Shown here: one piece after another, positions 37,301 through 46,000 of the stretch
Layout of the letters: each line of letters opens with the position of its first letter
Position numbering within the stretch: the first letter of the stretch is position 1
Source of the DNA: a bacterium
Lineage (GTDB): Bacteria; Bacteroidota; Ignavibacteria; Kapaibacteriales; UBA2268
Assembly (NCBI GenBank): GCA_024711295.1
Contig: JANJTB010000004.1
Span: 48,489 to 112,488 of the forward strand
DNA: 64,000 nt
Direction of reading: 5' to 3'
Notes under the pieces: generated by a model
Told to the model about the DNA's origin: nothing
Database searches by the model: none
Seen by the model: the letters and a program-made list of their open reading frames with translations, nothing else
Position numbers and translations under genes: made by a program

Positions 37301-38934
37301 ACGAATTGATAATCAATTTCCCAAGTGACGCTACTGAAGCTCCTACTTCATTATTAAAAGGTATTGGTGTATTCCCAAGACTTGAAACAGCGGATATTGA
37401 TTTCGGTCATTTGATTGTTGGTTCACCTGAAGTAGTTAAAACAGTTAATTTCAGTGCTATAGTAAATACATACGATTATCCTGTAACCATTTCTGACTTT
37501 GTTGCTGCCCCTGCTGGCTTGATTACCGACATGAACGGCAATGGAGTATTTAAATGGGATAGAAATTCACTTAAGGATAAAAATGGTGTAGTTGTTACTT
37601 TACCTGTAACTCTTCAACCAGGTGATTTCTTAACTGTTACCGGTCATTACTTACCTACAGCAGCTGGTAGCTTTACAGCTACATTAACTTCAGTAAGTGA
37701 CGCAGAGATTGAGCAAGTATCAACTTGGACTGGTACTTCAGAAGTTGTTGGTTCGATAATGCTTCCTGATACACGCAGAACTTGTTTGAATGTTCCTGTT
37801 ACTATCAGACCTTCTATCGAAAACACAGGTACCAATGATTTGAACGTATTGAGTGTTAAAATTAATAATGTAAATAACGTTCAACCTTATACTCCTGCTG
37901 ATTTTAAGATAGACGATCAGTTTAAGACATTTGTTCTCGAAGGTGCTGGTAAACCTGGTGCTAAACAAGAAATTCCAATAGTGTTTACACCAAGTACAAC
38001 TTACAATAATGCAGTATTCGAAATCGAAGTTGAAGTTCAAACCGGTAATGATGTTTCTACTAGAACAACTGTTAAAACTACAATTACTGTTACAAGTACT
38101 CACGTTATTCAGCCAAGTTACAGTACTGTTGGCCCGAACAACCAAAAGCATAAAGTAGTTGACCCAGGTCAGGGTGATGCTGTAGAATATACAATATACC
38201 TCAACACTACAAATGCTGCAGGTCCGGATGATAACACATTTACATTCCAAACAAATGTTACTTATAGCAAAGATTATTTAGGTGTAAGCTATCTTAACAG
38301 ACAAAATAAAGTTGCTAAGATCAAAATAGGCCAAAGACTTGCTGACATGGGATGGAACTTGACTTGGGATGTTACAGCTTATGACAAAGTAACTAACAAA
38401 GAAACAGTAACACTCACATTCTCAGGTCCAGTGCCATTCAATGGTAATTATGGTAATATTGACATTGCTACTATAGTGTTCGACGCATACTTACCTTGGT
38501 ACAAAGACAGTGATGGAAACGTAGTTGTTAAAAATGATACTACTTATATTGACCACGTAATAATCAATAACTCAACTTGCGTAAGCTATACTGAAGAAAA
38601 TTCAAGTTCATCTCTTAGCCCAACGTGCGTTGATAACTTACGTCCAATTCAGATTTCTGAAACTAAGTACTCATTGAAACCTATTGCTCCAAATCCTGTT
38701 GGTTCAAATGGTGCTGATGTTAATTTCTCTGTTGGTGGCAATAATATCTTTACTGAAGTCAAGATTTACAATGCCAACAGCGAGCTTGTTGCTACTTTAT
38801 TCAGCGGAACACTTAATCCTGGTGAATATAGTGCAAGAATTCCTGTAGATAAATTATCAAGTGGTATGTACTTTATCGAAATGGTTTCAGGTCCATTCAG
38901 AAGCGGTTTCGAAAAACTCATTATCAACAAATAA
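34342..38934 (+). CDS. Giant T9SS-sorted protein with IgGFc-binding-like domain
   Basis: A 1530-residue secreted protein. A signal peptide ends near LSAKDKD. Residues about 30-390 resemble the IgGFc-binding N-terminal domain family: FYLAFHPCWE, then APDDPIIVYGV-like and NVISGNFCAYIP segments with cysteines near 207 and 210. Residues about 390-740 are beta-rich. Two or more choice-of-anchor-D (ASH-like) modules cover about 745-1135 (e.g. LETADIDFGHLIVGSPE). About 1255-1410 resembles a cohesin-type domain. The C-terminus is a type A sorting domain with APNPVGSNG and SSGMYFIEM. Probably surface-attached or shed; ligand unknown. In eukaryotes the IgGFc-binding domain occurs in mucus proteins, so mucin or glycan binding is only a guess. 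It is monocistronic, closed by a terminator. Confidence 0.88.
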   Translation: MKSFFTKMAALTTLFVLLSVFNLSAKDKDAEIRKDLKERLPYLMGSNNAGTLFYLAFHPCWETNSNGNALRIYVSSAVATTVRLEIKGLGIFRQKMTVPNDVIDFMLTPSEGQPYTKTDQVKPLPEQIWEGRAVKIWADDPIIVYGVTRFYATSDGYLALPASALGNNYQVSSYADPTNNTFQWLPSYTSIVGIYDNTRVTFRMGGCESCYALKEDGDYLTFNQTIRRTLNEGDVWLIPGIGAFNDLTGSTVKANKPINVISGNFCAYIPSHVAACDFIIEQEMPENVWGKKYHVTPIATRKNYSLIKIFAKKPFTQVYSDGLPAWYIQTPGGIYGSGYIEARAGVMAPGDAAPKPVEISSDEAINVVQFNPGSTDDGVENDPFQLVLTPTQQYQTEIVFNTPGIRGQYGFRTNFINIVYKATADGGIPEDMMWAEVVDGRFNWVPMTAYSGNPGQRFFTTEEDGRHYRSKTIKLQYDGVYRIKANDPFAAYAYGSDYYDSYGFPTSVALADLETPDTLAPYLEFAKDCSGAVTGLVIDEPRIDPENRSNLGLIFMATDDSYNYRFDVDPFVAGIDSRTNWKLTVRNSALNARAHLVFTDRAGNRTDTIINHYSISPNLFPYYRDYGTFKIETPNLEKSLQFTIKNEGDNAITSQYEVYVVLDSDIDQGKPGDIVTYQNFDLVGIKDQNLSPLAVGQERKFDVKFTARTEGTFRDSVGIVVVDKSTGDTCVHQYFALVEAFVGTPFIDAQDKNFYEQVVNTRTQKFDLTVSNPKNTASCNQNATTALKITGIQFTGDEIGNEGSGSVFEVKGLENISAASPLSIKEGESYTFSVSFMPKEVRDYKSVITFLGDATVCKNFTVLEGRGIQPGLLVNGDDWGERLVDPNAYIQKGGTYAYTPYLSPNGAITLSNDGSAIVTLKTPTVTGTPKNGEAFKAKVANTGNIATDYASLTAAGTLQTLFNNKQIKPGEQLTVDVYFDPKVAGEHELIINFPSDATEAPTSLLKGIGVFPRLETADIDFGHLIVGSPEVVKTVNFSAIVNTYDYPVTISDFVAAPAGLITDMNGNGVFKWDRNSLKDKNGVVVTLPVTLQPGDFLTVTGHYLPTAAGSFTATLTSVSDAEIEQVSTWTGTSEVVGSIMLPDTRRTCLNVPVTIRPSIENTGTNDLNVLSVKINNVNNVQPYTPADFKIDDQFKTFVLEGAGKPGAKQEIPIVFTPSTTYNNAVFEIEVEVQTGNDVSTRTTVKTTITVTSTHVIQPSYSTVGPNNQKHKVVDPGQGDAVEYTIYLNTTNAAGPDDNTFTFQTNVTYSKDYLGVSYLNRQNKVAKIKIGQRLADMGWNLTWDVTAYDKVTNKETVTLTFSGPVPFNGNYGNIDIATIVFDAYLPWYKDSDGNVVVKNDTTYIDHVIINNSTCVSYTEENSSSSLSPTCVDNLRPIQISETKYSLKPIAPNPVGSNGADVNFSVGGNNIFTEVKIYNANSELVATLFSGTLNPGEYSARIPVDKLSSGMYFIEMVSGPFRSGFEKLIINK

Positions 38935-38958
38935 TTTATTTGATTAATTGTGATTTTA

Positions 38959-38990
38959 TAAACCCGGTTCGTATCGAATCGGGTTTTTTT
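38959..38990 (+). terminator. Rho-independent terminator after the second giant gene
   Basis: AACCCGGTTCG (38961-38971) pairs with CGAATCGGGTT (38975-38985) with one G-T pair and a 3-nt loop, followed by T residues to 38990. Confidence 0.9.
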
Positions 38991-39060
38991 ATTTAATTTA
39001 GAAATATTTACATATATTTGTAAATCAACAAATATATACAAAATAAAAGTATCTTTTTAT

Positions 39061-39915
39061 TTGATTAATAGTAAAAATAATATAGCTCTGAGAACTGAAA
39101 AACTCCGAAAAAATTTTGGAGGTGATGACATTTTAAAAAATATCGACTTTGAAGTTTACCATGGAGAAATTATATCAATTATTGGGCGCTCGGGCTGTGG
39201 TAAAACTACATTGCTTAGATGCCTTAATTTTCTCAATATTCTTAATGAAGGAAAAATTACAATTGCAGGTATGGAGATTGATGGTAAAGATTTTAATGGT
39301 TACAAAATTGGTGACAGCAATTCTGCAAAATATTCAAAATCAGATAATTATCTTAAAGATTCAATGCAATTTGTGTCCAATGAAGATTTACAAAATAAAG
39401 TCCACAACATCAGGCAGAAAGTTGGTTTTCTGTTTCAGTCGTTAAATTTATTCCCGCATTTAACAGTTGCAGAGAATATTATGTTACCTCTAACTAAGGT
39501 GCTTAATTATTCAAAAGATGAAGCCAGAACTCGAGCTGAGGAATTACTAACCAAAGTTGGTATGAAAAAGCATGCGGATAGAAATTCATCAAGAATTTCA
39601 GGTGGGCAGGCTCAGAGAGTAGCTATTGCAAGAGCACTGTCAACCAATCCTGAAATAATGCTTTATGACGAACCAACTTCAGCTCTCGACCCGGAGCTTG
39701 TGCTTGAATTTATTGACATTATTAAAGAATTACAGAGCGACGATATGACACAAATAATTGTAACTCATTCACTTGGACTTGCCAGACAAATATCTGGACG
39801 GGTTGCTTTTATGGATTTGGGTGAAATTGTTGAAATTGATGTTCCTGAAGTGATCTTCAATAATCCTCAAAATACTAAAACTAAAGATTATATTGGGAAA
39901 CTACTTTTAGCTTGA
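39061..39915 (+). CDS. Polar amino-acid ABC transporter ATP-binding protein
   Basis: A 284-residue ABC ATPase of the GlnQ/HisP type that powers amino-acid uptake. Walker A is GRSGCGKTT near residue 42, the Q-loop is VGFLFQSLNLFPH near 125, the signature is ISGGQAQRVAIARAL near 180, and Walker B is IMLYDEPTSALDPE near 198, with the switch His in VTHSLGLAR. Between Walker A and the Q-loop there are about 30 extra residues (about 76-116, rich in Asp, Ser, Lys and Asn) that canonical members lack. The TTG start at 39061 follows a terminator. The TGA overlaps the next TTG start by 4 bp (TTGA), so it is translationally coupled to the fused permease. Confidence 0.92.
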   Translation: MINSKNNIALRTEKLRKNFGGDDILKNIDFEVYHGEIISIIGRSGCGKTTLLRCLNFLNILNEGKITIAGMEIDGKDFNGYKIGDSNSAKYSKSDNYLKDSMQFVSNEDLQNKVHNIRQKVGFLFQSLNLFPHLTVAENIMLPLTKVLNYSKDEARTRAEELLTKVGMKKHADRNSSRISGGQAQRVAIARALSTNPEIMLYDEPTSALDPELVLEFIDIIKELQSDDMTQIIVTHSLGLARQISGRVAFMDLGEIVEIDVPEVIFNNPQNTKTKDYIGKLLLA

Positions 39916-41396
39916 AAATACTCATTTATATATTGTTGATTGTAGCATTCAATTCTTTATCGGCAAAGAATATCCGATGGGCTGCCGATGCCGAAGGTAA
40001 TGCACCATATATTTTCCAAGACCCAAACACTCCTAATCACTTGCTTGGATTCGAAGTTGATTTTATGGATGAGTTAAGCAATGAGTTAAAGTTAAACCCA
40101 ATATTTGTACAGAATCAATGGGATGGTTTAATTCCAGGCTTATATCGAGGAGATTACGATATTGCCGTAAATGGATTAGAAATTACTGAAGACAGAAAAC
40201 TTTCCGTAAGCTTCTCTATTCCATATTATATTACAAGTGAGCAAATAGTAACCCTTTCTTCAAATCCTGACTACAAATCCCTTTTAGATTTAAGAGGAAA
40301 AAAAGTTGGAGCTCTCAAAAATTCTCTAGCTGAACGTATATTATTATCTGAGCCTGAAATCAATACATATACCTATGAGGGTGAGGTTAATGCTTTCGAA
40401 GATTTAAAGAATAAGCGCATCGAAGCTGTACTTGTTGATGCACCAATAGCATTATACTATGCATCATGGAATCCGGATATGAAATTAACAGGAGAACCGG
40501 TTGGAAAAGTACTGTATGGTGTAGCGCTCAGACTCAATGATATAAATCTTTTGAATGATATAAACAATGCTATCTATAGAATGATTTCCAATGGGAAATT
40601 AAGAGAAATAATGGATCGTTGGAATTTGTGGAATCCACAAATGGCTGAATACTGTAACGACTTTAGAAAGACTGAACAACAGCCGGATAAATTTAACTAT
40701 TATATCCAAAGTCAGATTCGTGACATAGGACTTGAAGAGAGATTGGTTAGATATTTGACTTTTATGCCGATGATTGCAAGAGCCGCACTTATGACAGTTC
40801 AAATTTCAGTATTTTCGATGATATTAGCTATATTCCTTGGTTTGATAGTAATAATTATTAGATTATATGCTCCGGCACCTTTATCAATTTTAGCAAAAAT
40901 TTACGTTGAGTTTATTAGAGGGACTCCGCTTTTAATTCAACTATTTTTCATTTTTTATGCTTTACCTTCGATAGGTATTATGTTGTCTCCTTTTTTAGCT
41001 GCAGTATTGGGCTTGGGCTTAAACTATGCTGCATACGAAGCAGAAAATTATCGTGCAGGATTTAACTCGGTACCACGTGGCCAAATGGAAGCTGCATTAG
41101 CTTTAGGAATGAATAGAAAGCAATCACTTAGATTTGTAATTTTGCCACAGGCATTTAGAATTGTTCTTCCACCTGTAACAAATGATTTTATTTCTCTTCT
41201 TAAAGATTCATCGCTAGTTTCTGTTATTACACTGGTTGAACTCACTAAGCTGTATAATCAATTGTCAGCAACTTATTTTGATTACATCGGTACAGGAATT
41301 TTAATATCAATGGTTTACCTGATATTGGGATTACCTTTTGTGAGAATTTCAAGGTATCTTGAGAAAAAATTGTTAAGTGCTAAAGATAAAAACTAA
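39912..41396 (+). CDS. Fused substrate-binding protein and permease of amino-acid ABC transporter
   Basis: A 494-residue fusion. After a signal-type N-terminus (ending LSAK) lies a periplasmic SBP_bac_3 domain (about 20-245) with NAPYIFQDP, GFEVDFMDEL and GLEITEDRKLS. Residues about 285-485 are a His/Glu/Gln-type permease with five helices, the FIRGTPLLIQLFF segment and the EAALALGMNRKQ coupling loop (EAA motif near residue 395) that contacts the ATPase. The fusion tethers the binding protein to the membrane face. With the upstream ATPase this makes a complete importer; a specific amino acid cannot be assigned. The start is TTG. SBP-permease fusions of this kind are known in several phyla. 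Confidence 0.92.
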   Translation: MKILIYILLIVAFNSLSAKNIRWAADAEGNAPYIFQDPNTPNHLLGFEVDFMDELSNELKLNPIFVQNQWDGLIPGLYRGDYDIAVNGLEITEDRKLSVSFSIPYYITSEQIVTLSSNPDYKSLLDLRGKKVGALKNSLAERILLSEPEINTYTYEGEVNAFEDLKNKRIEAVLVDAPIALYYASWNPDMKLTGEPVGKVLYGVALRLNDINLLNDINNAIYRMISNGKLREIMDRWNLWNPQMAEYCNDFRKTEQQPDKFNYYIQSQIRDIGLEERLVRYLTFMPMIARAALMTVQISVFSMILAIFLGLIVIIIRLYAPAPLSILAKIYVEFIRGTPLLIQLFFIFYALPSIGIMLSPFLAAVLGLGLNYAAYEAENYRAGFNSVPRGQMEAALALGMNRKQSLRFVILPQAFRIVLPPVTNDFISLLKDSSLVSVITLVELTKLYNQLSATYFDYIGTGILISMVYLILGLPFVRISRYLEKKLLSAKDKN

Positions 41397-41411
41397 ATTT
41401 TCTCTCCTATT

Positions 41412-42506
41412 ATGAAATCCAATATCTTAACTTTTATTCTTCTTATATCTTTAGTAGTATCATGCTTTGATAATACTAAAAAAACACATACTTCTGAACT
41501 TAAAAAGAATTCGTCATATGTTCCCGTAGTCGTTGATTCAACGATTACAATTATCGCTGTTGGGGACATTATGTTGGGAACTAATTATCCAAATAATAGT
41601 TTACTTCCAAAAGATTTTGATAAACTTTTTGAATTTGTTAGGGAAGATTTATCTGATGCCCATATCAGATTCTGTAATTTGGAGGGTTGCATATCTGACT
41701 CGGGAGGTGTTCCAAAATCTTGCTCTGATCCCAGTATATGCTACTTATTCCGTCAACCCTCAAAGATAGTGAAAAGCTTGATTCATGCTGATTTTAACTT
41801 GATTTCTGTCGCCAACAATCATATATTTGATTTTGGAGATGAAACTGCAACAAGAACAATTGATTATTTAACAGAAAACGGAATTAGAACTGCCGGAATA
41901 ATTGAAAAACCATGGGATACAATTACGGTTAATAAAAAATTGATTGGCTTTACAGCGTTTGCAACAAATATTGGCACAATGGATATGTTGGATCATAGTT
42001 TGCTTCAAAAGACAGTTAATGAGCTTAAAAACATTTGTGATATTGTGGTTGTTAGCTTCCATGGTGGAGCTGAGGGAAATAATTATAAAAATGTAACACG
42101 GGAGTATGAGTTTTTCCTTGATGATAACAGAGGCAATGTATATGAGTTTGCCCATAGAGCAATTGATTACGGTGCTGATTTGGTCTTAGGACACGGACCT
42201 CACGTTCCTAGAGCTATTGAAATATACAACAACAAACTAATCGCTTATTCGCTTGGGAATTTTTGTACTTATCGAAAATTTAATCTGTCAGGCGCTAACG
42301 GGTATGCCCCAATGCTAAAAGTCGAAATCGATCAATCAGGGAATTTTGTTAAGGGCGAAATTAAATCATATATCCAGAAGGGTAGTGGTGGTCCTAAGCC
42401 TGATAAATTCGAAAATGCCCTTAAGGAAATTATTAGACTGACAAATGAGGATTTCCCAAATAGTAAAATTATATTTTTTGGCAACACATTCAAATTATCA
42501 AATTGA
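41412..42506 (+). CDS. CapA-family lipoprotein (metallophosphatase fold)
   Basis: A 364-residue lipoprotein with the lipobox VVSC at residue 18, so it is anchored at the envelope. The catalytic-type domain shows the CapA/PgsA (PGA_cap) markers: AVGDIMLG near residue 52, FCNLEGCISD near 95, SVANNHIFDFG near 135, VVSFHGGAEGN near 215, GHGPHVPRA near 260 and AYSLGNF near 280. The family is named for poly-gamma-glutamate capsule synthesis, but most members have untested roles; no other cap/pgs gene is nearby. It begins 15 bp after the ABC fusion and may be cotranscribed with it. Confidence 0.85.
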   Translation: MKSNILTFILLISLVVSCFDNTKKTHTSELKKNSSYVPVVVDSTITIIAVGDIMLGTNYPNNSLLPKDFDKLFEFVREDLSDAHIRFCNLEGCISDSGGVPKSCSDPSICYLFRQPSKIVKSLIHADFNLISVANNHIFDFGDETATRTIDYLTENGIRTAGIIEKPWDTITVNKKLIGFTAFATNIGTMDMLDHSLLQKTVNELKNICDIVVVSFHGGAEGNNYKNVTREYEFFLDDNRGNVYEFAHRAIDYGADLVLGHGPHVPRAIEIYNNKLIAYSLGNFCTYRKFNLSGANGYAPMLKVEIDQSGNFVKGEIKSYIQKGSGGPKPDKFENALKEIIRLTNEDFPNSKIIFFGNTFKLSN

Positions 42507-42644
42507 ATAGTTTAAATTACTTCATAAAATTCAGATGTGATTTTTATATCAAAATAACTGATTAATGAAATATCTTTTATTTTTTTCTGTCTTATATTAG
42601 TCAGTGGTTAATAATTTGTAGAATCTTTTGGAAATTCAACTTAT

Positions 42645-44681
42645 ATGCGATTAAAATATTTAAAATCAATTGTTTTGCTATTGGTTGCAACAACAACTTA
42701 CATAACTTTTGGACAAAAAGCCGGTAACAACTCAGACAAAGTAATCATTGAGATTGGTAAAAATAAAATTACTGCTTCAGAATTGCAATCTGCCTATAAA
42801 AAGAACAATTCCAGAACAAATGACAATTTATTTAAGTTGTCTAAAGATAGTATTATGGATTTTATTAATCTATATAGTAATTTTAAATTAAAGGTTACTG
42901 ATGCTATCGAAAGGGGGTTACTTAAAGATTCATCAGTGCAGACTGAAATTCAGCAAAACAGAAAAATTCTTGCTGAGAATTTTTATTACGAAAAAGTTCT
43001 AATTGAACCCAATGTTAGCTATGCTGCTAAAATGCGTGAAAAGGAGTTTTTATTTTCCATAATTTTGGCAAATATCAAGCAAAATGCTACTGAGATTGAT
43101 ACTACTGACGCTTTTCGAAAGATTACTAACGCAATGAACAGAATTAAAAATGGTGATTCTTTCGAGCAGGTTGCCAAAGAATTTTCTGATGATTATGAAA
43201 CAGGCAAAAATGGTGGATTAGTTGCTCAGTATATAACTTCAGGTAAAATGCAAAGACCCATCGAAAACGCAATATTTAAAACTCCTGAAGGGCAGGTTTA
43301 CCCTGAGATTGTAAAGACAAATTATGGTTACTTCTTGATAAAGGTTAATAAAATTGAACAAAGAAAGTTAGTTAAGGGAAGTCATATTTTAATAAACATA
43401 AATGAAACCCGTGATAGTGCTGCTGCTTATAAGACTATTGACAGCTTATTGCAACTTTTAAAAAAAGGTGCTGATTTTTCAAAAATTGCAAAAGAAAATT
43501 CAGATGACCTTTCTACTGCTGTTAACGGAGGCAGTTTAGGTGGATACTATTCAAGATCAACTGGCATGGAGTCAAGTGCATATCCTTTAGTTAGTGAATT
43601 TGAAACTGCACTTTTTAAATTGAATGATGGTGAATATTCCGGAATAATAAAATCAAATTATGGTTTTCATATTGCAAAAAGAGATTCAACAAAATTGCCT
43701 GATCTTAAGGCTGAATTTGATGAATTAAAAAAGCTATATAAAAGATTATATTTTAAACTTGACCAAATTAATTTAAATGACTCTCTTCTGAAAATTACAA
43801 AGTTCAAGCTATACGACGATGTGTTGTATCAATTTACTTCTTTCCTCGATACAAATGCTACAAATGTCACTGATAATTGGTCAGAAAAAGTGCCCGACAG
43901 AATAAAGGAATATATACTTTTTGAGCATCTAGGAAAAAAAGTTAATTTATCTCATTTTATTGATATACTTAGCAAAGATCCAAAATTCAGAGGAGCAGCA
44001 TTAAGTCCTTCCGGGATTAAAAGGTCAATATATACTTACTGTGAACCTGAGGCATTAACTGAAGTAACAAAAAATCTTGAAAAAGATTACAAGGACTTTG
44101 AAACTAGTTTCAATGAGTTTAAAAATGGTATTTTGTTATTTAAACTCGAAGCCCAAGAAGTTTGGGATAAAATGAAATTTGATTCAGTTTTAGCAAAAAG
44201 TTATTATGACTCTACAAAATCAAGATACATAACAGAAACAGCATATGATGTGTCAGAAATTTATTTCTTAGACAAAAACACCGCTGACTCTGTGTATAAA
44301 AGATTGATGAATGGTGAAGATTTTGATGATTTGGCATCTAAGGAAACTCAGCGTTCAGGATTTAGGGAAAAGAAAGGATTGTGGGGGAAGGTAAACGTGA
44401 AAACAAATACCTTGGCTAGAGAAGCAAATGATAAAAATGCTAAGAAAGGAGTCATTTTACCTCCATTCGTAAATGAGCCAGGTTACTCGATTATTCGTAT
44501 AAACGACTTTTTCCCTCCAAGACAAAAAACTTTTGAAGAAGCTATTTCTGACTTCTCCGGGCAGTATCACGAAATGTTGCAACAAAAGCTAACAAAAATT
44601 TGGTTAGACAAAGTAAGAAAGAAACATCCTGTGAAAATAAATGAAAAAGAATTAAATAAGATAATTAGTGAGAATAAATAA
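42645..44681 (+). CDS. Periplasmic peptidyl-prolyl isomerase with repeated parvulin domains
   Basis: A 678-residue secreted chaperone-isomerase. A signal peptide ends ITFGQK. An N-terminal helical part (30-125) is of the SurA/PrsA kind. Parvulin-like module one covers about 128-245 (FSDDYETGKNGG, NYGYFLIKV), module two about 246-350 (GSHILININ, NSDDLSTAVNGGSLG, NYGFHIAKRD), and a third degenerate one about 525-640 (DVSEIYFLDKN, GYSIIRINDF). The family assists folding and delivery of outer-membrane proteins. It immediately precedes a second SurA-like gene with 1 bp between the stop and the preferred ATG. Both are likely to serve the large barrel and T9SS cargo load. Confidence 0.87.
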   Translation: MRLKYLKSIVLLLVATTTYITFGQKAGNNSDKVIIEIGKNKITASELQSAYKKNNSRTNDNLFKLSKDSIMDFINLYSNFKLKVTDAIERGLLKDSSVQTEIQQNRKILAENFYYEKVLIEPNVSYAAKMREKEFLFSIILANIKQNATEIDTTDAFRKITNAMNRIKNGDSFEQVAKEFSDDYETGKNGGLVAQYITSGKMQRPIENAIFKTPEGQVYPEIVKTNYGYFLIKVNKIEQRKLVKGSHILININETRDSAAAYKTIDSLLQLLKKGADFSKIAKENSDDLSTAVNGGSLGGYYSRSTGMESSAYPLVSEFETALFKLNDGEYSGIIKSNYGFHIAKRDSTKLPDLKAEFDELKKLYKRLYFKLDQINLNDSLLKITKFKLYDDVLYQFTSFLDTNATNVTDNWSEKVPDRIKEYILFEHLGKKVNLSHFIDILSKDPKFRGAALSPSGIKRSIYTYCEPEALTEVTKNLEKDYKDFETSFNEFKNGILLFKLEAQEVWDKMKFDSVLAKSYYDSTKSRYITETAYDVSEIYFLDKNTADSVYKRLMNGEDFDDLASKETQRSGFREKKGLWGKVNVKTNTLAREANDKNAKKGVILPPFVNEPGYSIIRINDFFPPRQKTFEEAISDFSGQYHEMLQQKLTKIWLDKVRKKHPVKINEKELNKIISENK

Positions 44682-44682
44682 T

Positions 44683-45987
44683 ATGAGTTCTAAATTATTT
44701 ATAATATTCAGTTTATTAATTATTCTGATTAATAATTCTTTGTTGGAAGCTCAAGTCGAACCACGTGAAGGTGCATCTTTGGATAAAATTGCTGCAATCG
44801 TTGGTGACGAGATAATAATGCAGTCCGATGTTGATGGACAGCTTTATTTCATGGCTCAGTATGATAAATCTGTTAATGTTAACGATGAATCCCTGAAAAA
44901 GAAAATTCTTGAAAGTATGATTGACCAATTATTATTGGTGAACAAAGCTAAACTAGATTCTATTGTTGTATCAGAAGAGGAAGTTAATCAAAGAATGGAA
45001 TTGCATTTGCAGACAGAAATCAGCCGTTTTGGGTCTGAAAGAAGAGTTGAGCAAGTGTACGGTATGTCAATAGCCAGAATAAAAAATGATATCAAAGAGA
45101 AAATACAGCAAAATTTACTTGTCCAGACCTTGGTTGCTAAACAATTTTCAGATATCAAGGTTTCGCAAAAAGAGGTTGAGGAGTTCTATAATGCAAATGT
45201 TGACTCAATACCTATGTTACCTCCTTCTGCGGAGATGTACCACATCGTAAAAAAAGTTAAAGCAAGTAATGATCTTAAAAAAGAAACTTATGAATTTGCT
45301 AAACTTGTACGAGATTCAATTTTAAAAGGTGGCAGTTTTTCTGATTATGCTAAAAGGTATTCTTCTGATCCCGGCACTGCTAATATTGGTGGTGATTTAG
45401 GTTGGTTCGAAAAAGGCAAACTTTTTCCTGAGTTTGAAAAAGCTGCATTTGCTTTGTCAACCAATGAACTGTCTATGCCTGTCGAAACACCATTTGGTTT
45501 TCATATTATACAAACTATAGAAAAGAAAGCAGATGCAATTAAAACACGACATATTTTATTCAAAGTTGGTTCTTCAAATTCTGATGTTGATTATGCAATA
45601 AACTCACTTAAGGAAATCAAGAAAAGAGTTCTAAATGGTGAGGATTTCGAAACATTGGCAAAAGAAGTATCTGAGGATAAAGATACAAGAGGGTTTGGTG
45701 GTTTTATCGGAAAAGTGCCGTTATCCGAAATTACAGGTGAAGTACGTAAAATGGTTGACTCTATAGGTGTTGGTGGAATAAGTGACCCTTTGCCCTATAA
45801 AACTGAGCAGACCGAACCAAGTTATCATATTGTATTTGTCAAGAAAATGATTCAAGAGCACAAAGCAAATTTAAAGGATGATTCTAAGGAAATAGAAATA
45901 ATGGCTACAGAGTTCAAGAAAAGAAAATTATATTCAAAATGGCTCGAATCTTTGAGAAAAGAACTCTACTGGGAAATTAAAAATTAA
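44683..45987 (+). CDS. surA: SurA-like periplasmic chaperone/peptidyl-prolyl isomerase
   Basis: A 434-residue SurA-type protein with a signal peptide ending LLEAQVE. SurA N-terminal domain markers are KIAAIVGDEIIMQSDVDGQL and the helical block to about residue 175. Two parvulin modules follow, about 185-290 (SSDPGTANIGGDLGW, FGFHIIQ) and about 290-400 (TRHILFKVG, SEDKDTRGFGG, YHIVFVKK). SurA binds unfolded outer-membrane proteins in the periplasm. The longer in-frame start at 44668 (GTG) overlaps the upstream gene by 14 bp; the ATG at 44683, one base after the upstream stop, is preferred. Confidence 0.9.
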   Translation: MSSKLFIIFSLLIILINNSLLEAQVEPREGASLDKIAAIVGDEIIMQSDVDGQLYFMAQYDKSVNVNDESLKKKILESMIDQLLLVNKAKLDSIVVSEEEVNQRMELHLQTEISRFGSERRVEQVYGMSIARIKNDIKEKIQQNLLVQTLVAKQFSDIKVSQKEVEEFYNANVDSIPMLPPSAEMYHIVKKVKASNDLKKETYEFAKLVRDSILKGGSFSDYAKRYSSDPGTANIGGDLGWFEKGKLFPEFEKAAFALSTNELSMPVETPFGFHIIQTIEKKADAIKTRHILFKVGSSNSDVDYAINSLKEIKKRVLNGEDFETLAKEVSEDKDTRGFGGFIGKVPLSEITGEVRKMVDSIGVGGISDPLPYKTEQTEPSYHIVFVKKMIQEHKANLKDDSKEIEIMATEFKKRKLYSKWLESLRKELYWEIKN

Positions 45988-46000
45988 TTGGTTTTTTGAA

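Noticed and set aside
37738..38250. 170-codon antisense frame within the second giant T9SS gene
   Set aside because: Cys/Ile/Asn-rich translation without a family pattern; it is the shadow of the strongly biased sense gene.
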